Shown: positions 24,654 through 33,562, counted from the stretch's first letter. The stretch: 64,000 bases of DNA from Vibrio cyclitrophicus (GCA_023206055.1 CP065367.1:1612001-1676000); one strand, 5' to 3'. A program made the numbers and translations. The notes: generated by a model not told the origin, from the sequence alone.

Positions 24654-25430
24654 ATGGCAAAATTTGCAGCAAACTTGTCAATGTTATTCACGGAAGTTGA
24701 TTTTATGGATCGCTTTGAAGCTGCCGCAGAAGCGGGCTTTCAAGGTGTGGAGTATCTTTTCCCTTACGCCTTTGATGCTCAGGCAATCAAAGCAAAGCTA
24801 GACGCTAATAACCTAGAGCAAGTGCTATTTAACTTGCCTGCAGGTGATTGGGACGCTGGCGACCGTGGTATTGCGGTAGACCCAACACGAGTTGAAGAGT
24901 TTCAAGCGGGTGTACCTAAAGCCATCGCTTACGCAAAAGCGCTCGGTTGTACTCAAGTGAATTGCTTGGCGGGGATTGTACCGCAAGGTGTGACCCAACA
25001 AGATGCGCAATCGGCGTTTGTGATTAACCTGCATTACGCGGCGAACGCGCTAGCAGCAGAGGGCATCCGCTTAGTGATAGAGGCGATCAACACCCGCGAT
25101 ATTCCGGGCTTCTTCTTGAACACCACAGAGCAAGCCAAAGCGATCATCAAAGAGGTAGGGAGCAATAACCTTTCTATCCAATACGATATTTATCACATGC
25201 AAATAATGGAAGGCGATCTTACGCCGACCATGCAGCAGAACATTGGCCAAATCGCACACGTCCAACTGGCTGATAACCCAGGCCGACACGAACCGGGTTC
25301 TGGAGAAATCAATTACCCATTCGTGCTCAATTATCTTGATGAGCTGGGCTACCAGGGTTGGGTTGGCTGCGAATACAAACCTAAAACGACAACGACAGAA
25401 GGCCTTGGTTGGCTGCACCAGTACCGTTAA
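24654..25430 (+). CDS. hyi: Hydroxypyruvate isomerase
   Basis: A 258-aa TIM-barrel protein of the xylose-isomerase-like superfamily, matching hydroxypyruvate isomerase in length and motifs: NLSMLFTEVDFMDRFEAAAE (~7-26), GVEYLFPYAF, LVIEAINTRDIPGFFLNT (~139-157) with the metal-binding Glu, and QYDIYHMQIMEGDL. It interconverts hydroxypyruvate and tartronate semialdehyde. It is the second gene of the gcl operon, after a repeat-filled spacer, and AAGGACAG precedes its start. It supplies the same intermediate that GarR reduces. Confidence 0.95.
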   Translation: MAKFAANLSMLFTEVDFMDRFEAAAEAGFQGVEYLFPYAFDAQAIKAKLDANNLEQVLFNLPAGDWDAGDRGIAVDPTRVEEFQAGVPKAIAYAKALGCTQVNCLAGIVPQGVTQQDAQSAFVINLHYAANALAAEGIRLVIEAINTRDIPGFFLNTTEQAKAIIKEVGSNNLSIQYDIYHMQIMEGDLTPTMQQNIGQIAHVQLADNPGRHEPGSGEINYPFVLNYLDELGYQGWVGCEYKPKTTTTEGLGWLHQYR

Positions 25431-25467
25431 TTACGTCTGGTAACCCTCAAACGTTAAGGAGAACAAC

Positions 25468-26364
25468 ATGTCTAAAATTGCATTTATCGGAACTGGCATC
25501 ATGGGTAAACCTATGGCGAGTAACCTTCAAAAAGCAGGTCACGATTTGATTCTGTCGGATCACTTTAATGCAGCACCTGCCGATCTTGTGGCAGCGGGCG
25601 CAACGGTCTGTCATTCACCAGCGGAAGCGGCTGAAGCAGCAGATATCATTATCTTAATGGTGCCGAATACACCTCAAGTAGAAGACGTCCTGTTTGGTGA
25701 TAACGGTGTCGAGCAAGGTCTTACTGCAGGTGATGCAACGGACAAGCTAGTTATCGATATGAGTTCAATCTCGCCAATCGCCACCAAAGCCATTGCAGCG
25801 CGTATCAACGAAGGTGGTGCATCATACCTCGATGCGCCAGTTTCAGGTGGTGAAGTGGGCGCGATTAATGCAGCGCTGACTATCATGGTGGGCGGCGAGC
25901 AAGACGCCTTTGATAAAGCACGACCTTTGTTCGAAATCATGGGTAAGAACATCACGCTAGTCGGCGACAACGGTGCGGGTCAAACCTGTAAGGTAGCAAA
26001 CCAAATCATTGTGGCGCTGAATATCGAAGCCGTGTCTGAAGCGTTAGTCTTTGCTTCGAAAGCAGGTGCTGATCCAGCACGCGTACGTCAGGCGCTATTA
26101 GGTGGCTTTGCTAACTCTAAGATATTGGAAGTACACGGCGAGCGCATGGTTGAAGGCACATTCGACCCCGGTTTTAGAATCTCACTTCACCAAAAAGACT
26201 TAAACCTTGCACTAACGGGTGCACAAGAGTTGGGTGTCGCCCTACCGAACACGGCAAATGCTCAAGAGTTGTTTGGTGAGTGTGCTGAAATGGGCGGCGA
26301 AGGTTGGGATCACTCTGCTCTTATCCAAGCGATTGAGAAACGTTCTGACCACTCGATTCGTTAA
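25468..26364 (+). CDS. garR: 2-hydroxy-3-oxopropionate (tartronate semialdehyde) reductase
   Basis: A 298-aa beta-hydroxyacid dehydrogenase. The N-terminal Rossmann domain starts IAFIGTGIMGKPMASNLQKA (nucleotide-binding GxGxMG at ~7-12), the substrate loop is LDAPVSGGEVGA (~127-138), and the catalytic Lys lies in GQTCKVANQIIVALN (~175). It reduces tartronate semialdehyde to D-glycerate with NAD(P)H. GarR and GlxR are close paralogues; glxR would be an equally valid name given the gcl-hyi context. It is the third gene of the operon, and its 3' spacer contains an unusually folded RNA segment. Confidence 0.94.
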   Translation: MSKIAFIGTGIMGKPMASNLQKAGHDLILSDHFNAAPADLVAAGATVCHSPAEAAEAADIIILMVPNTPQVEDVLFGDNGVEQGLTAGDATDKLVIDMSSISPIATKAIAARINEGGASYLDAPVSGGEVGAINAALTIMVGGEQDAFDKARPLFEIMGKNITLVGDNGAGQTCKVANQIIVALNIEAVSEALVFASKAGADPARVRQALLGGFANSKILEVHGERMVEGTFDPGFRISLHQKDLNLALTGAQELGVALPNTANAQELFGECAEMGGEGWDHSALIQAIEKRSDHSIR

Positions 26365-26371
26365 TTAATTA

Positions 26372-26529
26372 GGGCTGCTATCGATTCGTAGCCCAACAGT
26401 TTGTTTATAAATCGCGTAGTTTCGTCTCCTTTTATACGCGTTCCTGATACGAGCCAGAGGTTGAAGTTGTTCCTTTCCAACTTGATCTTAGCAGGCACCC
26501 TTTGGCCTTGTATCGGGGTTCTTTTTTTC
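26372..26529 (+). ncRNA. Folded RNA segment ending in a U-run, between garR and glycerate kinase
   Basis: Three stems in a row are visible: GGGCTGC/GTAGCCC (26372-26378 and 26388-26394), CGCGTA/TACGCG (26414-26419 and 26436-26441), and CCTGATAC/GTATCGGG (26444-26451 and 26511-26518). The last contains inner pairings GCCA/TGGC, AGG/CCT and AAGTTG/CAACTT. It is followed by TTCTTTTTTT (26520-26529). The whole ends 22 bp before the glycerate kinase ATG. It could be a terminator with a structured leader, an attenuator, or a 3'-UTR-derived small RNA. Confidence 0.5.
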
Positions 26530-26551
26530 TCCGTCAACTAAGGAGTGGCTG

Positions 26552-27862
26552 ATGGACATTGATGCTAAGCAGTTTCTACAAACCCTTTTCTCAAGTGCTG
26601 TTAATCAGGCGCTACCTAAAAATCACATCGAACCTTTTCTTCCTCAAGACATTTTTTATCGCTCTGCTAATCAAGCTGGGCGTACTGTGGTGATAGGAGC
26701 AGGAAAAGCGGCCGCATCAATGGCAGCAGAGCTCGAAGCCGTCTGGCAAGTTAAGCAACAACAAGATCTCGCGCTGCGTGATCTTGAAGGCTTGGTGGTG
26801 ACTCGCTACGAACACATCGCCCCTTGCGAACACATTGAGGTGATTGAAGCGGCGCACCCCGTGCCAGATGCGATGGGCTTAGAAGTGAGCCAACGTATGC
26901 TGCAATTGGTGAGTGGCTTGAGCGCCGACGACACGGTGATTTGCCTATTGTCGGGGGGCGGTTCCGCTTTGCTAAGTCTGCCCGGTGGCGACATCAGCTT
27001 GGCAGAGAAGCAACAAATCAATAAGGCGTTGCTTAAATCAGGTGCCGCCATTGATGAGATGAATTGTGTTCGCAAACATCTATCTTCGATAAAAGGCGGT
27101 CGACTCGCCAAAGCGGCGTATCCTGCAAGGGTAGTGTCACTGGCGATTTCTGATGTGCCGGGTGATGACATTAGTGTGATTGCCTCTGGTCCAACCGTAC
27201 CAGACACCACCACGCGTTTTGATGCGATGGCAATTTTAGAGCGTTACCAAGTAGAAACACCACACTCGGCATTTGAATGGTTAAATAATCCAGAGTCAGA
27301 AACCGTTAAGCCAGATGACGTCTGTTGGAAGAATGCTGAGCACCATATTATCGCCACCCCGATGTCGGCATTGGAATCCGCTGCAGCAGAAGCTGAAGGC
27401 TTAGGCATTCCGGCTTATGTGTTGAGTGATTGTATAGAGGGAGAAGCGCGAGATGTTGCGAAAGTTCACGCTGCGTTGGCTAAACAAGTGGCCAATCACA
27501 AGCACCCATTTGAGACGCCTTGCGTGATACTTTCCGGTGGCGAAACCACAGTAACCGTTAAAGGCAATGGTCGCGGTGGGCGTAACTGTGAGTTCTTGTT
27601 GAGCCTATATAATGAGCTTAAAGGCCAAGACAACATATTTGCATTGGCTGCTGATACCGACGGGATTGATGGCGTGGAAGACAATGCGGGCGCGTGGATT
27701 ACCCCACAAACATGGCAGCAAGGTTCGAGCTTGTCGCTTAAAGCGCAAGACTACCTCGATGCCAACAACAGCTACGATTTCTTCAAGCAAGTCGATGTGC
27801 TTCTTACCACGGGACCAACGCTGACCAATGTGAATGACTTTCGCGCAATATTGATTCTTTAA
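26552..27862 (+). CDS. Glycerate 2-kinase (type-2, MOFRL family)
   Basis: A 436-aa kinase of the GckA/TtuD type-2 glycerate kinase family. It has the N-terminal domain with TVVIGAGKAAASMAAELE (~45-62), EAAHPVPDAMGLEVSQRML and the glycine-rich LLSGGGSALLSLPGG (~134-148), plus the C-terminal MOFRL domain ending LAADTDGIDGVEDNAGAW and LLTTGPTLTNVNDFRAILI. It phosphorylates D-glycerate to 2-phosphoglycerate, delivering purine-derived carbon to glycolysis. It has its own AAGGAG site and sits directly after a U-run-terminated hairpin, so its expression may depend on read-through. Confidence 0.92.
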   Translation: MDIDAKQFLQTLFSSAVNQALPKNHIEPFLPQDIFYRSANQAGRTVVIGAGKAAASMAAELEAVWQVKQQQDLALRDLEGLVVTRYEHIAPCEHIEVIEAAHPVPDAMGLEVSQRMLQLVSGLSADDTVICLLSGGGSALLSLPGGDISLAEKQQINKALLKSGAAIDEMNCVRKHLSSIKGGRLAKAAYPARVVSLAISDVPGDDISVIASGPTVPDTTTRFDAMAILERYQVETPHSAFEWLNNPESETVKPDDVCWKNAEHHIIATPMSALESAAAEAEGLGIPAYVLSDCIEGEARDVAKVHAALAKQVANHKHPFETPCVILSGGETTVTVKGNGRGGRNCEFLLSLYNELKGQDNIFALAADTDGIDGVEDNAGAWITPQTWQQGSSLSLKAQDYLDANNSYDFFKQVDVLLTTGPTLTNVNDFRAILIL

Positions 27863-27889
27863 CTTGAACAGTTCAAAAACACGGTATGG

Positions 27890-27928
27890 AATGGTCGCTT
27901 CTTAACAAATAGAGCGGCCATTTTATTG
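27890..27928 (+). terminator. Terminator of the gcl operon
   Basis: AATGGTCGCT and AGCGGCCATT pair over 10 bp (one G-T) around a 13-nt loop, followed by TTATT. It lies 27 bp after the glycerate kinase stop. Confidence 0.75.
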
Positions 27929-28025
27929 TTATCAATGCGGTGACCTTGAGTTCTGAGATTATCTTCTGGACTAATGAAGCACGTTGATTACTATGATTTT
28001 AGTAACGAGCTGTAAAGGATGCAAT

Positions 28026-28634
28026 ATGTCTAGGATCAGACAAAAGAATCAAGATTTAATCATTGAAGTCGCGTGTGAACAATTCGCCACTCATGGTTAT
28101 GCCGCAACAAAAATGGCTGATATTGCAAAAGCGGCCGACATTCCCAAACCTAATGTATTCTATTATTTCAGCTCTAAAGATAAGCTCTACAACGCTGTGC
28201 TTGAAACCGTCACTCAGCCCTTGCTAGAAGCATCTCGTCCGATTGAAGAGCTGAGCGATCCTGTTGAAGCTTTATCTCAATATATTCAAACCAAACTGAT
28301 TATTTCTCGCGACCATCCACATGCCTCTAAAGTGTTTGCCAACGAAGTGATGTCGGGCGCGAAAGTGCTGCCGAAAGAGATCGGTGATGAGCTGTATAAG
28401 CAATCTCAGATGATCCTCGATAAGTTCTCAACGTGGTCAGCACAAGGCTTAATGGATGACGTTCCGGCACACCATCTGATGTTCACCATCTGGGCGGCAA
28501 CCCAAACCTACGCCGATTTTGGTTGGCAAATTTGCAGCGTGATGCAGAAAGACCAGCTCGATGATAAAGACTATGAAGATGCCGCTGAGTTCATTACCCA
28601 GCTCGTGATTAAAGGGTGTGGGGTGAAAAGCTAA
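28026..28634 (+). CDS. TetR-family regulator, RutR-like
   Basis: A 202-aa TetR protein. The helix-turn-helix lies at ~10-55 (ACEQFATHGYAATKMADIAK, then FYYFSSKDKLYNAVLE). The C-terminal half matches the RutR/YcdC-type ligand domain, including KLIISRDHPHASKVFANEVMS and MFTIWAATQTYADF, close to the E. coli RutR pattern. RutR binds uracil or thymine and controls pyrimidine and some purine genes, so a nucleobase-responsive role fits its position between the gcl operon and the deaminase genes. The ATG at 28026 has AAGGA upstream; a longer start is unsupported. I saw no RutR-type operator nearby. Confidence 0.85.
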   Translation: MSRIRQKNQDLIIEVACEQFATHGYAATKMADIAKAADIPKPNVFYYFSSKDKLYNAVLETVTQPLLEASRPIEELSDPVEALSQYIQTKLIISRDHPHASKVFANEVMSGAKVLPKEIGDELYKQSQMILDKFSTWSAQGLMDDVPAHHLMFTIWAATQTYADFGWQICSVMQKDQLDDKDYEDAAEFITQLVIKGCGVKS

Positions 28635-28654
28635 CGTTATTTGAATGTTTTTTT

Positions 28655-28679
28655 GGGTCTGCGATTGCAGGCCTTTTTT
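28655..28679 (+). terminator. Terminator of the TetR gene
   Basis: GGTCTGC and GCAGGCC pair (one G-T) around a GATT loop and run into TTTTTTG, 21 bp after the stop codon. Confidence 0.8.
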
Positions 28680-28893
28680 GTTTGTGCATGTGAGTGAGCA
28701 TATGTGCAAAGCTACTTTTGTGACCTGTTGTGCAATAACTTATTTATCTTGAATTTGGCTCGATTAGGTATGCCATTTTATTTAAAGTTAGCGTTATAGT
28801 ATCGGCAAAAATTCAACTCCCTCATTTTTATTAAAGCTAGAAGCTAATATTAGACTTCTATATTTATTACACGCACAACATATAGGTTTAGCA

Positions 28894-30330
28894 ATGACGC
28901 TCAAAAGCTTGGCATGCACCATCAGCACAGTTCTACTGGCAGGCTGTGGTTCGACGGTCGCGACGCAAACATACAACGCCGATCTGATCATCACCAATGG
29001 ACAGGTTCTCACGATCAATTCAAAAATGGATGTGATTGAAGATGGCGTTGTAGTGGTGAAAAACGACCAGATCATCGCAGTCGGTAACGAGGATTTAATG
29101 ACTCAATATCGCGCAGAAAAAGTGATTGATGCTCAAGATGGAATCGTCATGCCGGGCATGGTCAATGCTCACAACCATTTACCTATGATCGCGTTTCGTG
29201 GCTTAGGGGAAGAGGGCATCTCGAATCGTCTGTTTGCTTACTTCTTCCCTCTAGAAGCCGAAAAGTTAAGCCGTGAACTTATTTACAACGCAACTAAGCT
29301 AGGCAGCATAGAACTGGCACAAAGCGGCGTGACCACTTATGCCGATATGTATTACCACATGGATGAGATGGCGAAGGCGACCAAAGAAGTTGGCTTGCGC
29401 GCCGTGTTGGGCGAAACCGTGATTAAGTTCCCGGTGGTCGATGCCAAAGAACCTTACGGTGGGATTGAGTATGCCAAAGGCTTTATCGAGCAGTACAAAA
29501 ACGATGAGCTAATCACGCCTGCGTATGCGCCACATGCGGTGTACACCGTGAGTAAAGATAAGCTTCAAGAAATTAATAAGCTATCGGCTCAATACGATGC
29601 GCCAGTGCTGATTCACGTTGCTGAATTTCCGAATGAAGAAAAGCGTATCAAAGATGAAACCAACGCCACGTCACCTGTCGAATACATGGATGAAATCGGT
29701 GTGCTCGATGAGCGTGTAGTGATTGCTCATGGTATTCACCTTTCAGAGAATGACCAAAAGCTATTGAAACAGGCTGATGCGGGTATCTCATATAATCCAA
29801 TGGCGAACGCCAAAGGTGCGACAGGAATAGCTCCTGCGTGGGAAATGTACCGAGCTGATATGCGTATTGGTTTAGGCACAGACGGGCCAATGAGCTCCAA
29901 CCAAGTTGATATCATGCGTACCCTAAGTTACGCAGCGAACATGCAACGATTGAAGCATTCCGATCGCACCATCATGATCCCTGAGCAAGTGATTGAGATG
30001 GCGACATTAGGCGGTGCGAAAGCTTTGCACATGGAAGATCAAATCGGTTCTCTTGAAGTGGGTAAGAAGGCGGACATCGTGATTGTAGAGACACAATCAG
30101 CGAACATGATGCCAAATTACGACCCATACGCGACTTTGGTTTACCAAGCGAACCCAAGCAACATCGACACCACTATCGTTAACGGCCAAATCGTAATGGA
30201 AAACCGCGTGATGCAGACCGTTCAACTGGATGAAATCCGTCAAAGCGTCGATGAGTTTGAAATCGATATCAAAGCCTTTGCCAAAGAGCTTTCTAAGAAG
30301 GCGATTAAGTCGAAGAGCTTGATGGATTAA
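28894..30330 (+). CDS. Amidohydrolase (TRZ/ATZ deaminase family) with a lipoprotein signal
   Basis: A 478-aa cyclic-deaminase-type amidohydrolase. Metal-binding motifs are visible: VNAHNHLPMIAF (~90), LIHVAEFPNEE with His (~235), VIAHGIHLSEND (~276) and GLGTDGPMSSN (~328), all typical of S-adenosylhomocysteine/methylthioadenosine and related deaminases. Unusually, the N-terminus reads MTLKSLACTISTVLLAGCGS, a signal peptide with a lipobox (LLAGC), so the enzyme is probably a periplasmic lipoprotein. Cytoplasmic relatives lack this. It sits after the RutR-like gene and faces the 8-oxoguanine deaminase gene across a terminator. Its substrate is likely an aminated purine or related ring, but this is inference. 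Confidence 0.85.
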   Translation: MTLKSLACTISTVLLAGCGSTVATQTYNADLIITNGQVLTINSKMDVIEDGVVVVKNDQIIAVGNEDLMTQYRAEKVIDAQDGIVMPGMVNAHNHLPMIAFRGLGEEGISNRLFAYFFPLEAEKLSRELIYNATKLGSIELAQSGVTTYADMYYHMDEMAKATKEVGLRAVLGETVIKFPVVDAKEPYGGIEYAKGFIEQYKNDELITPAYAPHAVYTVSKDKLQEINKLSAQYDAPVLIHVAEFPNEEKRIKDETNATSPVEYMDEIGVLDERVVIAHGIHLSENDQKLLKQADAGISYNPMANAKGATGIAPAWEMYRADMRIGLGTDGPMSSNQVDIMRTLSYAANMQRLKHSDRTIMIPEQVIEMATLGGAKALHMEDQIGSLEVGKKADIVIVETQSANMMPNYDPYATLVYQANPSNIDTTIVNGQIVMENRVMQTVQLDEIRQSVDEFEIDIKAFAKELSKKAIKSKSLMD

Positions 30331-30366
30331 GATGTAAATCTGTTTCTAAAAATCGAACAGAATGAA

Positions 30367-30397
30367 CAAGGCCGACATCACGTCGGCCTTTTTTTAT
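30367..30397. terminator. Terminator between the two deaminase genes
   Basis: AAGGCCGAC and GTCGGCCTT pair with a short loop and a seven-T tail on the plus strand, between convergent genes. Confidence 0.9.
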
Positions 30398-30419
30398 CGA
30401 AACTAAGATACTTGAGATA

Positions 30420-31781
30420 CTAATTATTCATCGCCAACTTACCGAGCTTCATTGCAGCAGCATGATGGCGGTGCATTAGTTGCTCCATGTCTACGCCAAT
30501 AACGGCACCATCATTAACTCGCCATTTTCCGGCTACCATTACTTTATCCGCTTGTTGAGCACCACAAAGTAGTAATGCAGCGAGTGGATCGTGGCTACCA
30601 GAGAAGCGAATATCATCGAGCTTGAACATTGCGATGTCGGCTTGTTTGCCAACCTCTAGTGTACCAATGTCGGTTCTGCCCATTGCGCGTGCCGAGCCTG
30701 ATGTCGCCCAGCGCAGTGCGTCAAAGTGTGAAACATTAGCAGAACCATATTGCAGGCGCTGTAAGTACATTGCCATGCGCACTTCGGCAATCATATTGGA
30801 GCCGTCGTTTGAGGCCGAACCATCCACACCTAGCCCGACTTTTACGCCTGCTGCTTCAAGGTCGTTGTTCTTACAAATACCGGAAGCCAGCATCATGTTG
30901 GACGTCGGGCAATGGCTAATTCCAATGCCCGCTTTACCCAAACGTTTGATCTCTTCTGGGTTGAAGTGAATACCATGAGCAAGCCAAGTGCGTTCGTTCA
31001 GCCAACCCACATCCTCTAGGTAATCGACAGGGCGCAAGCCAAACTTCTCAATACAGAAGTCCTCTTCATCCAAGGTTTCGCATAGGTGAGTGTGCATCAT
31101 CACGTTCTCACGCTCACTGATCTTGGCGGTCTCTTTCATCAGGTCTGTAGTGACTGAAAACGGCGAACAAGGCGCGAGTGCGATTTGAATCATCGCCCCT
31201 TCATCACGCTGGTGGTAATCGCGGATTAAGCGTTCACTGTCATCAATGATGGTCTGTTCGGTTTGAATGGTGTGTCGTGGAGGTAGTCCACCTTCATCTT
31301 CCCCAAGGCTCATGGAGCCGCGCGTGAATATCGCTCTCACGCCTAGTTTCTCTGCGGCCTCGACTTGTAAATCAATCGCGTGCTCTAGCCCGTTAGGTAT
31401 CAAGTAATGATGGTCTGATGCTGTCGTACAACCTGACATCATTAGCTCAACCAGCGCCAGTTCAGTGGCAAGGCTCATCATCTCAGCATCGAGGTTAGCC
31501 CAAACAGGGTAGAGGCTTTGTAGCCAATGGAAGAGTTCTTTATTCAGTGCGCCGGGGTAGGCTCGCGTTAGGGTTTGATAGAAGTGGTGGTGCGCATTGA
31601 TAAGCCCAGGAGTCACAACATGACGAGAGGCGTCGACGCTGTAATCTACGGGTAAGGTTGGCTCTTTGTGTTTGCCAACCAGCTCAATGATTGTATTACC
31701 TTTAATGACAATACCGCCTTCTGCATCAGCCAGTGAGCCAGTGTAGATTGCGAGAGGATTCTTAATCCAGATGGTTTCCAT
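30420..31781 (-). CDS. 8-oxoguanine deaminase
   Basis: A 453-aa amidohydrolase of the ATZ/TRZ family that fits the 8-oxoguanine deaminase group (8-oxoguanine to urate and ammonia). Metal ligands appear in INAHHHFYQTLTRAYPGALN (~62-81), MMHTHLCETLDEEDF (~229), WLAHGIHFNPEE (~268) and GLGVDGSASNDGSNM (~315), motifs I associate with that subfamily. It is the last gene of a minus-strand cluster uraH-azgA-NCS2 permease-deaminase, so its product would feed urate directly into the adjacent pathway. Close relatives act on isocytosine or other rings, so substrate certainty is moderate. Confidence 0.85.
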   Translation of the reverse strand: METIWIKNPLAIYTGSLADAEGGIVIKGNTIIELVGKHKEPTLPVDYSVDASRHVVTPGLINAHHHFYQTLTRAYPGALNKELFHWLQSLYPVWANLDAEMMSLATELALVELMMSGCTTASDHHYLIPNGLEHAIDLQVEAAEKLGVRAIFTRGSMSLGEDEGGLPPRHTIQTEQTIIDDSERLIRDYHQRDEGAMIQIALAPCSPFSVTTDLMKETAKISERENVMMHTHLCETLDEEDFCIEKFGLRPVDYLEDVGWLNERTWLAHGIHFNPEEIKRLGKAGIGISHCPTSNMMLASGICKNNDLEAAGVKVGLGVDGSASNDGSNMIAEVRMAMYLQRLQYGSANVSHFDALRWATSGSARAMGRTDIGTLEVGKQADIAMFKLDDIRFSGSHDPLAALLLCGAQQADKVMVAGKWRVNDGAVIGVDMEQLMHRHHAAAMKLGKLAMNN

Positions 31782-31858
31782 TCATAGTAGTCCTTAGCCA
31801 TCTCAGCCTTTTCAGGGAAGAGGGTCTTTATTGGTATTTGCTGTTGATAGATAAATTC

Positions 31859-31956
31859 GAATCAGGGGCCTTAAAACGTTCAACGCTCTAATCATTCCCT
31901 GATTCTGTGAAAATCGGTTTTACGTTAGTCAGTGAACCAGTTAATTAGGGAATCAG
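31859..31956 (-). other. Alternative hairpins in the permease-deaminase spacer
   Basis: On the transcript three words occur in order: CTGATTCCC (31956-31948), GAATCAGGG (31905-31897) and CCCTGATTC (31867-31859). The middle word can pair with the third over a perfect 9 bp, or with the first over 7 bp, but not both. The spacer is 175 bp and contains no gene. Confidence 0.5.
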
Positions 31957-33408
31957 CTAGTTCGTTTTCGGCTCAGGGTTTTCTGATGCCGCTTGAACGT
32001 CTGCTTCTGTACTTGCTTGTTGAATCTCTAATTGTTCGTCTGAGTGTCGTTCTTCTTCAGCCTGTTCTTTCATTTCTAGCTCAACTTGCGCTTGGCTCTC
32101 GGCCAAAGCTTCTTGCTCTTCTGCTCGTGAAGATTTCGGCAACACAAGATTCAGTAGAACTGTCATGATGGTGCCCGTTGTAATGCCAGAGTGAAGGAAG
32201 TTCGCCAAATCATGTGGCAAGTGTTGTAGCAGTCTTGGTTCGAAAGTGACGGCCAAGCCAGACGCCAAACCTACACAGATTACCAAGGCATTTCGCTTGG
32301 TGTCTGCGGCTTTGATCAACATGCGGATACCCGCGTAGGCAATCATTCCGAACATCACAAAACCTACACCGCCTAAAACGGGTTTAGGAATCGTGACGGC
32401 AATAGCGGCTAATTTCGGGAATAAACCGCCTAAAATTAGTAAACCACCTGTTGCAGCCACTACATAGCGACTTGCCACACCTGTGATACCCACAATGCCG
32501 ACGTTTTGGCTGAATGACGCTAATGGCATCGCAGTGAGAATAGAAGAGAGTGTGCTACCAAGGCCATCGCCTAGCAGTCCACGTTTTAGATCTTTACCAC
32601 TGACTTGGGTTTGGCAGTTATTACCCAACGCCATGAAGTCACCAGTTGCTTCCGCGATAACTACGATGTACACCAAGCTCATACTGATGATGGCACTAGC
32701 AGAAAAGGTAAAGCCATATTTGAAAGGTTCAGGTCCGCCAACCCAAGCGGCAGAGCTGATTTGTTCAAGGTCGACCATGCCGAGCGATAAAGCCACAATG
32801 TAACCGCCTGCTAAACCAATCACGATAGCTGAAGCCGCAACCGCGCCTTTACAGTAAACCGATACGCCAATCACGATCCCCAAAGAGACCAGTGCGAGAA
32901 AGAGTTTAGGTAGCGTGGCGAATTGTTCCGTGTTGGCAGGAGAGTCGCCAACCCAGTTCATGGCAACCGGTAAAATGGTTAAGCCGATTAGGGTAACCAC
33001 AACACCACTTACCACGGTTGGGAACAGCTTGCGAACCTTGTCCATGTAGAAGCTGGCACCAATGACCACAAACGAGCCGATCAGCGCCGAGCCCATGATA
33101 GCGGCGACACCACCTTCGTTACCGATCGAAATTGCCACGCCTAAAAAGGCAAAGCTCGAACCCATAACAACGGGTAATCGAATACCAACAGGGCCAAAGC
33201 CAAGACATTGCGCGACAGTCACAATACCAGACGCCAATAGCGCTGCATTGATCAGTGAGACGATCTCTGTGTTGGGTAGGCCGATGGAGGCACCGACAAT
33301 CAGAGGGACAGCGACGATACCACCAATCGAGGCGAGCATGTGCTGTAAAGCGAGTAGAAGGGTTAGCCCATGAGGCGGTCTTTCATTAAGGGTGTACAGA
33401 AGTTTCAT
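31957..33408 (-). CDS. NCS2 xanthine/urate-type permease with acidic C-terminal tail
   Basis: A 483-aa nucleobase:cation symporter-2 family permease with about 14 membrane segments. Typical blocks are LALQHMLASIGGIVAVPLIV (~20-39), GLGSTLSSILTAMPLASFSQ (~285) and NVGIVGITGVASRYV, which place it in the xanthine/urate branch. It should import urate or xanthine across the inner membrane. The start at 33408 has GAGGAA upstream; the longer frame is unsupported. The last ~58 residues form a Glu/Gln/Ala-rich soluble tail, longer than in most relatives. It lies between azgA and the 8-oxoguanine deaminase gene. Confidence 0.92.
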   Translation of the reverse strand: MKLLYTLNERPPHGLTLLLALQHMLASIGGIVAVPLIVGASIGLPNTEIVSLINAALLASGIVTVAQCLGFGPVGIRLPVVMGSSFAFLGVAISIGNEGGVAAIMGSALIGSFVVIGASFYMDKVRKLFPTVVSGVVVTLIGLTILPVAMNWVGDSPANTEQFATLPKLFLALVSLGIVIGVSVYCKGAVAASAIVIGLAGGYIVALSLGMVDLEQISSAAWVGGPEPFKYGFTFSASAIISMSLVYIVVIAEATGDFMALGNNCQTQVSGKDLKRGLLGDGLGSTLSSILTAMPLASFSQNVGIVGITGVASRYVVAATGGLLILGGLFPKLAAIAVTIPKPVLGGVGFVMFGMIAYAGIRMLIKAADTKRNALVICVGLASGLAVTFEPRLLQHLPHDLANFLHSGITTGTIMTVLLNLVLPKSSRAEEQEALAESQAQVELEMKEQAEEERHSDEQLEIQQASTEADVQAASENPEPKTN

Positions 33409-33562
33409 TTGATATTCCTCTGCCTGCGTTTCCGTTGACAGGCGATTGGCGGTCAAATAATGACTTCTACAAACTGCGTAGGGTCATAAAAAAGGTGCAC
33501 TGACTCGGTCGGGTTTCTGCTCTCTCGTCATCAATGCAATTAGCTTTCTTAAAAATCATGTT

